DNA of 64,000 nt from a bacterium (GTDB taxonomy: Bacteria > SAR324 > XYD2-FULL-50-16). Positions 57,043-64,000 of this stretch are shown here, piece by piece. The translations under genes were made by a program, and so were the position numbers. The stretch's first letter is position 1. Each line of letters starts with the position of its first letter. Where the stretch lies: the NCBI GenBank assembly GCA_018829445.1, contig JAHJTV010000073.1, positions 62,001 through 126,000 on the forward strand. Direction: 5' to 3'. The notes below the pieces were generated by a model. The model saw nothing but the letters and a program-made list of their open reading frames with translations, made no database searches and was not told where the DNA came from.

Positions 57043-57921
57043 ATGTTTCACATCGAAAGTTACGAAAAAGCGGAATCGGTTGCTCATGCCATCGAGCTAC
57101 TAAAAAACAACCCACAGGCCCGTCCCATTGCCGGTGGTACTGACGTTCTGATTCGTCTACGGGAAGGAAAAGAGGGATTCAGACATCTGGTTGATATCCA
57201 TGGACTAAGCGATTTAAAACAGTGCCATATTCTGGAAAACGGCAGTCTGACAATTGGATCAGGCGTGACCTTTACGGAAGCAACTCTATCGGATCTGATT
57301 AAACAGAACATACCTATTCTGGTTACGGCGGCTTCAACTGTGGGAGGTCCCCAGGTCAGGAATGTTGCAACTTTTGGTGGCAACATTTGCAATGGTGTCA
57401 CCAGTGCCGACAGTGCATCTGCCTTCATGGTGCTGAACGCTCTCCTTCAACTGGAAGGAAAAGAAGGGATACGACAAGTTCCCATTTCCGAGTTTTATCT
57501 GGGTCCGGGTAAAGTGGATCGAAAACAGGATGAGATCCTCACCAAATTTATTATCACTCCGGAAAATTACAAAGGATACCTGGGACATTACCACAAGTAT
57601 GCCATGCGCAATGCCATGGACATTGCCACTATCGGATGTGCTGCGGCCTGTAAAATTGAAGACAATGTTCTGAAGGATATTCGTCTTTCATACGGTGTAG
57701 CGGGACCTGTTCCCATCCGTTGTCCTCAGACGGAACAGGCCGTTAAAGGTCAGTCAGTCTCCTTGCAGTTGATAAACGATATTAAAAGAATGGTAGAAAA
57801 GGATGTGAATCCCAGGACATCATGGCGCGCGTCTAAAGAGTTCAGACTGCAAATTATAAGGGAACTGGCCGGTCGTGTCGTTGAGAAAATTATAAAAGAT
57901 TCAGGAGGTAGACTAAATTGA
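57043..57921 (+). CDS. xdhB: Xanthine dehydrogenase FAD-binding subunit
   Basis: This 292-residue medium subunit has IAGGTDVLIRLREG (FAD loop) and IRNVATFGGN-type sequence (VRNVATFGGNICNGV). A C-terminal CO-dehydrogenase flavoprotein domain ends with VNPRTSWRASKEFR, which is typical of XdhB. AGGAAA precedes the start. The stop overlaps the TTG start of xdhC by four bases (57918-57921), so the two are co-translated. Confidence 0.93.
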   Translation: MFHIESYEKAESVAHAIELLKNNPQARPIAGGTDVLIRLREGKEGFRHLVDIHGLSDLKQCHILENGSLTIGSGVTFTEATLSDLIKQNIPILVTAASTVGGPQVRNVATFGGNICNGVTSADSASAFMVLNALLQLEGKEGIRQVPISEFYLGPGKVDRKQDEILTKFIITPENYKGYLGHYHKYAMRNAMDIATIGCAAACKIEDNVLKDIRLSYGVAGPVPIRCPQTEQAVKGQSVSLQLINDIKRMVEKDVNPRTSWRASKEFRLQIIRELAGRVVEKIIKDSGGRLN

Positions 57922-58388
57922 ACAGGAAAATAACATTTATCGTAAATGGGAAAAAACGGATGTTGGATGTTGATGTACGCAGGTCTTTACTGGAAGTTTT
58001 AAGAGACCAGTTAGGGTTGACCAGTATAAAACAGGGTTGTGGTGTCGGGGAGTGCGGTGCCTGCTCGGTGCTGGTAGATAACCTCCTGGTTGATGCCTGT
58101 ATTTACCTGGCCGTTTGGGTGGACGGGAAATCTGTTCGTACGGTTGAAGGGGAAAGCATAGACGGAAAATTATCCAACGTCCAGGAGGCATATGTTGAAG
58201 AGGGTGCAGTACAATGCGGATTTTGCACTCCCGGGTTTGTGATGGCGTCTACTTCCTTCGTGGAAAAATACAGGGGCAAGGAGATAAACAGGGAAGATAT
58301 TTGTCGGGAACATGCAGGCAATATCTGTCGCTGCACCGGCTATAAAAGCATTGTAAACGCAGTCGAAAAGAGTCTTAAAGGGGATTAG
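57918..58388 (+). CDS. xdhC: Xanthine dehydrogenase 2Fe-2S subunit
   Basis: This is a 156-residue small subunit. It starts at TTG 57918, which is supported by a perfect AGGAGG 11 bases upstream and by alignment to family N-termini (KITFIVNG). Both cluster motifs are intact: CGVGECGACSVL and QCGFCTPGF with CRCTGY at the end. It carries electrons from the molybdenum subunit XdhA to the FAD of XdhB. The use of TTG overlapping the xdhB stop probably sets its translation level. Confidence 0.93.
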   Translation: MNRKITFIVNGKKRMLDVDVRRSLLEVLRDQLGLTSIKQGCGVGECGACSVLVDNLLVDACIYLAVWVDGKSVRTVEGESIDGKLSNVQEAYVEEGAVQCGFCTPGFVMASTSFVEKYRGKEINREDICREHAGNICRCTGYKSIVNAVEKSLKGD

Positions 58389-58391
58389 ACC

Positions 58392-59474
58392 ATGCATTTT
58401 AAGATCGAACCAAGACCTCAGCCATCCGAAATAATGAAATACGGGTCTCCCTTGTTATCAGCCATGCTGATGGCGGCCAGTGGTATTATCATTTTTTCCA
58501 TTCTCGGGAAAGACCCTTTAGAGGCGTTTCATACTTTTTTTATCGAACCGATAAATGATTTTTATGGCATTGGAGAGCTTTTTATAAAAGCGGCTCCCTT
58601 GATGCTGATAGGCGTCGGACTGGCAATAGGTTTCAGAGCCAGTATCTGGAATATTGGGGCAGAAGGGCAGTTGACTGTCGGGGCAATAGCCGGTGGAGGT
58701 GTTGCACTGCTGTTTTTCGAGAGTAATAGCGCTTTTATTCTACCATTAATGTTCCTGGCCGGAGCGATGGGTGGCATGGTCTGGGCTTCCATTCCCGCTT
58801 TTCTTAAAACAAGGTTTAATACCAATGAGATTCTGGTCAGCCTGATGTTGAATTATGTGGCCATTCTGTTATTAAGCTACCTGGTACATGGTCCCTGGAA
58901 AGATCCGACCGGTTACGGTTTTCCCCAGTCCCGGTTGTTCAGTGATTCAGCAATACTACCGATAATCTTGGAAGGGACACGCCTTCATGCCGGCATCATG
59001 TTTTCTTTTCTTTCTGTGATTATCGGCTGGTTTTTTCTGCAACGAAGTTTTTTCGGTTACCAGATTCAGGTGGCGGGTTTGGCCTATAAAGCGGCTCACT
59101 ACGCCGGATTTAAACATAAAACCCTGATCTGGGTGGGATTGCTATCTGGAGGACTGGCAGCCGGTTTGGCGGGTTCTATTGAGATTGCTGGACCCATCGG
59201 CCAGTTATTACCGCATGTTTCACCGGGCTATGGATATGCAGCCATAATCGTAGCGTTTGTGGGACGCTTGCATCCTTTTGGAATATTTCTGTCCAGTTTG
59301 CTAATGGCTTTATTGTATCTGGGAGGAGAGTCAGGGCAGATGATCCTTGATCTGCCATCGGCAGTTACAGGCGTTTTTCAGGGAATGCTGCTATTTTACT
59401 TGTTGGCAACCGATCTGCTGGTTAATTACAGAATCCGTATCAAATCCGGCAGGCAGAAAGCTCTCGCCAGATAA
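58392..59474 (+). CDS. ABC transporter permease, BMP-type purine/nucleoside uptake (NupP-like)
   Basis: This 360-residue permease of the BPD_transp_2 family has about nine helices. Hallmarks are IGFRASIWNIGAEGQLTVGAI and the TRFNTNEILVSLMLNY loop that contacts the ATPase. Its closest style is NupP/YufP, partner of BMP-type binding proteins for nucleosides and purine bases. It begins 3 bases after xdhC, so uptake and oxidation are one transcriptional unit. It pairs with the following permease. Confidence 0.9.
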   Translation: MHFKIEPRPQPSEIMKYGSPLLSAMLMAASGIIIFSILGKDPLEAFHTFFIEPINDFYGIGELFIKAAPLMLIGVGLAIGFRASIWNIGAEGQLTVGAIAGGGVALLFFESNSAFILPLMFLAGAMGGMVWASIPAFLKTRFNTNEILVSLMLNYVAILLLSYLVHGPWKDPTGYGFPQSRLFSDSAILPIILEGTRLHAGIMFSFLSVIIGWFFLQRSFFGYQIQVAGLAYKAAHYAGFKHKTLIWVGLLSGGLAAGLAGSIEIAGPIGQLLPHVSPGYGYAAIIVAFVGRLHPFGIFLSSLLMALLYLGGESGQMILDLPSAVTGVFQGMLLFYLLATDLLVNYRIRIKSGRQKALAR

Positions 59475-59603
59475 TGACTAAATATTTACCGGATTCAAAA
59501 GTACATATAATAATAGCTGCGAATGTCCGAAAAGGACTTGGCGATAAAGTCAACACAATACACACTTTTAAGCTGATCACACCCCCATTCAGGAGGATTT
59601 GAG

Positions 59604-60533
59604 GTGACATTAGATACCATTATTTCCATTTTCATTGCAGCGATTGCAGCAGGAACGCCGCTGGTTTATGCGGCCCTGGGTGAATTAATCACGGAAAAAT
59701 CAGGTGTATTAAACCTGGGCGTGGAAGGGATGATGTTGGTAGGTGCTGTCGCCGCTTTTATTATCAAGGCCAATACCGGTAGCCTCTTCCTGGCTGTTTT
59801 GGGAGGAATGGCAGCAGGGGCGTTTATGGCTTTGATATTTGCTGTTATCACGCTAACTCTGATGGCAAACCAAGTGGCCACCGGATTAGCTTTAACTATT
59901 TTCGGTATTGGCCTGAGTGCTTTCATTGGGTTGAATTACACCAGTGTTGCACTGGAAGCCCTACCGAAAATTCAGATTCCATTGCTCAGCGATATACCTG
60001 TAATTGGAAGGCTTTTGTTCTCATTTGACATCCTGATTTACCTTTCGTTTGTTTTATTTGGGCTGTTAAGTTGGTTTCTTTACAAAAGTCGGCCAGGTTT
60101 AATTCTAAGAGCAGTTGGAGAATCGCCTCATTCGGGTCATGCATTGGGTTTTTCTGTTATTGGTATTCGCTACCTGGCAGTTTTATTTGGAGGTGCAATG
60201 GTCGGTATTGGCGGGGCTTATTTAGCTATCGCTTACACCCCGATGTGGGTGGAAGGGATGACATCGGGGCGCGGCTGGGTAGCATTAGCCCTGGTTGTTT
60301 TTGCTACATGGCGTCCTGCTCGTGTTATGGCCGGTGCTTACCTTTTTGGGGGAGTTACGATCCTGCAATTTCACATTCAGGGATTCGGAATCGATGTTCC
60401 CTCCCAGTTCCTTTCCATGCTGCCGTATTTGGCAACCATTCTAGTTTTGGTAGTTATTTCAAGGGATATCAATACAATCCGGCTGAATGCACCGGCTTCG
60501 TTAGGTATCGCTTTTCATCCGGAATCTAATTAA
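59604..60533 (+). CDS. ABC transporter permease, BMP-type purine/nucleoside uptake (NupQ-like)
   Basis: This 309-residue second permease starts at a GTG at 59604 with a strong AGGAGG site. It has about eight helices and the family segment GELITEKSGVLNLGVEGMM, plus the coupling loop RAVGESPHSGHALGFSV. It forms a heterodimer channel with the previous permease. The 129 bases between the two contain a small GTCC/GGAC hairpin but no gene. Confidence 0.9.
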   Translation: MTLDTIISIFIAAIAAGTPLVYAALGELITEKSGVLNLGVEGMMLVGAVAAFIIKANTGSLFLAVLGGMAAGAFMALIFAVITLTLMANQVATGLALTIFGIGLSAFIGLNYTSVALEALPKIQIPLLSDIPVIGRLLFSFDILIYLSFVLFGLLSWFLYKSRPGLILRAVGESPHSGHALGFSVIGIRYLAVLFGGAMVGIGGAYLAIAYTPMWVEGMTSGRGWVALALVVFATWRPARVMAGAYLFGGVTILQFHIQGFGIDVPSQFLSMLPYLATILVLVVISRDINTIRLNAPASLGIAFHPESN

Positions 60534-60550
60534 AAAAAGGGAGGAGTTTG

Positions 60551-61642
60551 ATGAATCGTCAATCGATGTTTGTTAAATTGGTTTTTATCTCTATTATATC
60601 ACTGCTTGCTTTGGGTTTGTCTCTTCCAACGACTGCAGCTGAGAAGTTGAAAGTAGGATTTGTTTATGTCAGTCCCATTGGGGATGCAGGTTGGACCTAT
60701 CAGCACGATCTGGGAAGAATTGCCATGGAGAAAGCTTTCGGTGGGAAGGTAGTCTCCAAGTACATTGAAAATGTACCGGAAGGTGCCGAAGCTGAGCGTG
60801 TTATTCGAGATCTGGCGCAAAGCGGTCATGACTTGATCTTCACCACCTCATTCGGATATATGAATCCAACCCTGAAGGTGGCAAAAATTTTTCCTGGCAA
60901 ATTTTTTGAACACTCAACCGGATATAAAACAGCAACGAACGTTGGTACTTACATGTGCCGGTTTTATGAAGGACGATACCTGACCGGTATGGTTGCCGGG
61001 AAAATGACAAAAAGCAATGTACTGGGCTACGTTGCCGCTTTTCCCATTCCGGAAGTTATTCGAGGGATCAATTCCTTTACGCTGGGTGCTCAAAAGGTAA
61101 ACCCGGACGTCAAAATCAAGGTAATCTGGGTGAACTCCTGGTTTGATCCGGGAAGGGAACGTGAAGCTGCAGAAACGTTAATTGTACAGGGTGCTGATGT
61201 TATAACTCATCATACCGATTCGACAGCACCGACTCTGGTAGCTGAAGAAAAGGGAGTATATGCTGTGGCTTATCATTCCGATATGTCAAGTTATGGCTCC
61301 AAAGCCCACCTGACAGCGACCATGCATGTCTGGGATACTTTTTATACAAAAGTGGCCGGGGATGTTCTCAATGGTAAATGGAAATCGGAACAGGTTTGGG
61401 GTGGCATTAAAGACGGTATGATTAAAATTGCCCCTCTGAACCCGGCTGTCCCTGCTGATGTAGCTGATATGGTCAACAAGACAGAAAAGATGATCGCTTC
61501 CGGAGAATTTCATCCGTTCACCGGTCCCATAAAGGCCCAGGATGGAAAACTTGTGGCTAATGCCGGTCAGGTGCTTTCAGACCAGGATCTGCTCTCAATG
61601 AACTATTATGTAGAGGGTGTTTTGGGGAATCTGCCTAAGTAG
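60551..61642 (+). CDS. BMP-family substrate-binding protein of ABC transporter
   Basis: I start at the ATG at 60551, with GGGAGGAG 7 bases upstream. The product is 363 residues, with a signal peptide ending PTTAA. The mature part starts KLKVGFVYVSPIGDAGWTYQ, the typical BMP (PnrA/Med) lipoprotein-family fold, but there is no lipobox, so it is a soluble periplasmic protein. Related proteins bind purine nucleosides or bases. A double stem-loop follows its stop and may keep its mRNA level higher than that of the ATPase gene. Confidence 0.9.
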   Translation: MNRQSMFVKLVFISIISLLALGLSLPTTAAEKLKVGFVYVSPIGDAGWTYQHDLGRIAMEKAFGGKVVSKYIENVPEGAEAERVIRDLAQSGHDLIFTTSFGYMNPTLKVAKIFPGKFFEHSTGYKTATNVGTYMCRFYEGRYLTGMVAGKMTKSNVLGYVAAFPIPEVIRGINSFTLGAQKVNPDVKIKVIWVNSWFDPGREREAAETLIVQGADVITHHTDSTAPTLVAEEKGVYAVAYHSDMSSYGSKAHLTATMHVWDTFYTKVAGDVLNGKWKSEQVWGGIKDGMIKIAPLNPAVPADVADMVNKTEKMIASGEFHPFTGPIKAQDGKLVANAGQVLSDQDLLSMNYYVEGVLGNLPK

Positions 61643-61668
61643 GTTGGAGCGCTTTTAAGACTATTTAT

Positions 61669-61788
61669 CGTGATAGAGTTTTGCTTTCAGGTATCTGATA
61701 ATCGATGATTAAACTCTGTCACGGCAAAGTCACGTACAAACTGCAAAGCAAAGCTATCCTAAGATAAGAATAGGGCAGCTTTGCTTTG
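61669..61788 (+). promoter_or_regulatory. Two stem-loops between the binding-protein and ATPase genes
   Basis: Stem one pairs CGTGATAGAGTTT (61669-61681) with AAACTCTGTCACG (61711-61723), with one G-U pair. Stem two pairs CAAAGCAAAGCT (61744-61755) with AGCTTTGCTTTG (61777-61788) perfectly, plus an inner TCCTA/TAGGG stem. No U-run follows. Partial termination or 3' mRNA protection inside the operon is inferred. Confidence 0.6.
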
Positions 61789-61822
61789 GTCTCGACATCC
61801 GGGATAAATATCATCATTCAAC

Positions 61823-63397
61823 ATGGAATTTGCCATGCAGGAAAAGAGTGTTCCAAGACTGGAATTAAAAGGAATTACGAAGACCTACCCCGCGGTGGTT
61901 GCCAATGATTCCATTGACTTGAAGGTTATGCCGGGTGAAATCCATGCCATCTTGGGTGAGAACGGGGCAGGCAAGAGCACGTTAATGAAGATTATTTATG
62001 GCGTGGTTAAACCGGACGAGGGGCAGATTTTATGGCGCAATGAACCGGTTATCATTACCAATCCGGCATTCGCTCGCAAGCTGGGCATTGGTATGGTTTT
62101 TCAACATTTTTCTCTATTTGAAACCCTGACAGTTGCCGAGAATATTGCCCTGGCGATGGATCATGAGAAAAATATTGCAAAACTATCAAACCGTATCGAA
62201 GAGGTCTCCGAACAATATGGATTGCCATTGGATCCCAGGCGAATGGTGCATTCCCTCTCGGTAGGTCTCCGGCAACGTGTAGAGATAGTGCGCTGTTTAT
62301 TGCAGAAACCCGAACTGCTGATCATGGATGAACCCACATCGGTGTTAACTCCCCAGGCTGTTACCAAAATGTTTGAAACCTTGAGGCGATTGTCCGCTGA
62401 AGGATGCAGTATCCTCTATATCAGCCATAAACTGGATGAAATAAAAGAACTCTGCCATAAAGCCACTATCATCTGCGGCGGCAAAGTGACCGGTTATGCG
62501 GAACCTGCAAAAGAGACCGCTTCCAGTCTGGCCAAGATGATGATTGGTCATGAGTTGCCTGTCTGTTCCCTGCCGGAACGGAAAGTTAAAGGTGAAATCC
62601 GTCTGGAGGTGAAAAATCTCGTCAGTAAAGCGGATGATCGCTTTGGAACCGATCTTAAAAAGGTTTGCCTGCATGTCGAATCAGGAGAGATTTTGGGCAT
62701 CGCCGGAATTTCCGGTAATGGACAACGCGAATTGATGGCCACTATTAGCGGAGAGAAAAGATCCGACAACAATGCAGGTATCATTATTTGCGGTGAACCA
62801 GCCGGTCACTTGGACCCGGGTCAGAGGCGAGATTTGGGAATGGGATTTGTCCCCGAGGAAAGAATCGGCTGTGGTGCCGTACCGGGGATGTCGCTGGTGA
62901 AAAACAGTTTGTTGACGGCTCACCGTATGGAGATGATACGCTATGGACTGATACAAACAAAAACAGTCGCCGGATTCACCAATAATTGTGTAACGGCGTT
63001 TAATGTCAAATATGGTCACATTGATGATCCTATTACCAGTCTGTCTGGGGGAAATCTACAAAAATTCATAACCGGACGGGAGATTACTCAGAATCCGAAA
63101 CTACTGATTCTGTCCCAGCCTACCTGGGGAGTGGATGTTGGCGCAGCCAATGTGATCCGCCAGGCAATCATTGAATTAAGAAACCAGGGTACCGCCGTTC
63201 TGGTCGTTTCCGAGGAGTTGGATGAATTGTTTGAGATCTGTGATCGTTTAGTCGTTATTGCTAAAGGGCATGTTTCGCCTTCAAAAAATGCAAATGAAAC
63301 CAGTAAGGAAGAAATCGGACTTTGGATGAGCGGGATGTTTCCCGGGGGGCCACTCGAAGGAAAAGAGAAAAATGGAAGAGTCACAACATATAATTGA
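61823..63397 (+). CDS. ABC transporter ATP-binding protein, double-cassette type (purine/nucleoside uptake)
   Basis: This 524-residue protein contains two cassettes. The first is complete: Walker A GENGAGKST from Gly45, signature LSVGLRQRVE and Walker B LLIMDEPT. The second is of the degenerate type usual for this family: GISGNGQRELM at Walker A, signature LSGGNLQKF and LLILSQPTWG, with Gln in place of the catalytic Glu. It energises the two permeases. An in-frame ATG at 61835 is an alternative start and neither has a clear ribosome site. It is placed last, whereas such operons usually run binding protein, ATPase, permeases. Confidence 0.9.
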   Translation: MEFAMQEKSVPRLELKGITKTYPAVVANDSIDLKVMPGEIHAILGENGAGKSTLMKIIYGVVKPDEGQILWRNEPVIITNPAFARKLGIGMVFQHFSLFETLTVAENIALAMDHEKNIAKLSNRIEEVSEQYGLPLDPRRMVHSLSVGLRQRVEIVRCLLQKPELLIMDEPTSVLTPQAVTKMFETLRRLSAEGCSILYISHKLDEIKELCHKATIICGGKVTGYAEPAKETASSLAKMMIGHELPVCSLPERKVKGEIRLEVKNLVSKADDRFGTDLKKVCLHVESGEILGIAGISGNGQRELMATISGEKRSDNNAGIIICGEPAGHLDPGQRRDLGMGFVPEERIGCGAVPGMSLVKNSLLTAHRMEMIRYGLIQTKTVAGFTNNCVTAFNVKYGHIDDPITSLSGGNLQKFITGREITQNPKLLILSQPTWGVDVGAANVIRQAIIELRNQGTAVLVVSEELDELFEICDRLVVIAKGHVSPSKNANETSKEEIGLWMSGMFPGGPLEGKEKNGRVTTYN

Positions 63398-64000
63398 AAT
63401 ACTAAAGCAGATGGCGGATGGCATTACCAACACCTTCGGGGATAATTGTGAGATCGCCATTCATGATTTAAGGGATATTACCCATTCTCTTGTTTATATA
63501 ACCGGAAATGTCACCAACCGTGAGATCGGGTCTCCGGTGACGGATGCCGTTATCAGGGAGATTGTAAAACATGGCAGCACAGTTAAGGATAAGTACTCTT
63601 TTAAGACCATCACCGAAGATGGCAGAGAGATAAAGTCAACCACTCTTTTTATACGCAATAAGAGTGGCGAAGTTATTGCGGCTTTATGCATAAATTTTGA
63701 TGTAACCGTCTACCTCAATGCCATGCAGGCTTTAGAGCAGTTTGCAGGTGTTATCAAGTCGAAAACCTCCGAGAAGATTTCAAAAAAAATTGCTTTTTCG
63801 GTTGATAATACCATTGAGGCCCTGTTTGAAGATGCGGTTGTTGAAATCGGGAAAAGACCGGCAACCATGAGTACGGATGAAAAGATAAACCTTGTCAGAA
63901 TTCTGGAGAGAAAAGGCGTTTTTCAGATCAAGGGTGTAGTTAATCAGGTAGCACTACAGTTGGGTGTTTCCAACTTTACTGTCTATAACTATTTGAAAAA
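63372..64000 (+). CDS. YheO-family PAS/helix-turn-helix transcriptional regulator (partial at right edge)
   Basis: I translated from the ATG at 63372, with AAAGAGAAA upstream; the frame is open to the window end, 209 codons, nearly full family length. Residues 1-115 form the YheO-like PAS domain (FGDNCEIAIHDLRDI, ITGNVTNREIGSPVT). Residues 160-209 hold a winged or HTH segment (LVRILERKGVFQIKGVVNQ, ALQLGVSNFTVYNYL). It overlaps the ATPase gene by 26 bases. Members of this family control amino-acid and nitrogen catabolic genes, so it is the likely local regulator of the purine operon. Confidence 0.85.
   Translation, partial: MEESQHIIEILKQMADGITNTFGDNCEIAIHDLRDITHSLVYITGNVTNREIGSPVTDAVIREIVKHGSTVKDKYSFKTITEDGREIKSTTLFIRNKSGEVIAALCINFDVTVYLNAMQALEQFAGVIKSKTSEKISKKIAFSVDNTIEALFEDAVVEIGKRPATMSTDEKINLVRILERKGVFQIKGVVNQVALQLGVSNFTVYNYLK

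Overview
The window reads as a Gram-negative bacterial chromosome, probably a metagenome-type or draft assembly. Exported proteins carry signal peptides and lipoboxes, most starts have AGGAG-type ribosome sites, and base composition is moderate to AT-leaning. Many eukaryote-like parts occur (Ser/Thr kinase, long WD40 arrays, a caspase-type peptidase, CHASE2, FecR, TPR). This mix together with a selenium/molybdenum purine-catabolism operon recalls deltaproteobacterial-type lineages (Desulfobacterota, SAR324 and similar). That placement is inference. I see no rRNA, tRNA or CRISPR array.

Left half (1-35.8 kb): accessory signalling and envelope genes. A minus-strand run, read from 8.8 kb down to the left edge, encodes a CHASE2 membrane sensor, a FecR-like exported protein, a large ABC exporter fused to TerB/FHA-like domains, an unknown exported protein, an exported von Willebrand A protein and a PrsW-like membrane protein (cut by the edge). 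Plus-strand genes follow: a small membrane protein, a CCA/poly(A)-polymerase-family nucleotidyltransferase, exported unknowns and a WD40-caspase lipoprotein. Next comes a second FecR-TPR/CHASE2 pair (17.2-22.2 kb) that is broken by an IS630-family element and by at least three frameshifts. Decayed pieces of AAA/DUF4143 ATPases and of a third FecR-TPR gene lie at 22.3-23.8 kb. Two lipoprotein genes, a 1712-residue kinase with exactly 21 WD40 repeats, and a beta-propeller/Ig-like lipoprotein complete this half.

Right half (35.8-64 kb): one long plus-strand array for anaerobic purine use, resembling the ygeW-ygeY-ssnA-ygfK-xdh clusters of enterobacteria, clostridia and gut purine degraders. Order: two fold-type-II PLP enzymes, ygeY, arcC, Se-dependent xanthine dehydrogenase, ssnA, ygeW, ygfK, ygfM, xdhD, yqeB, xdhA, xdhB, xdhC, two purine/nucleoside ABC permeases, a BMP-type binding protein, the double ABC ATPase and a YheO-family regulator cut by the right edge. 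The likely flow is import, molybdoenzyme hydroxylation/reduction, ring opening and deamination, then carbamoyl transfer, with ATP recovered by carbamate kinase and ammonia released by PLP enzymes.

The most unusual signal is a shared cytoplasmic module with an RN-x3-H (HEPN-like, R-x4-H) motif. It occurs in the C-terminus of both CHASE2 proteins and in the N-terminus of the kinase-WD40 protein. This links three otherwise different proteins into what may be one undescribed signalling system.
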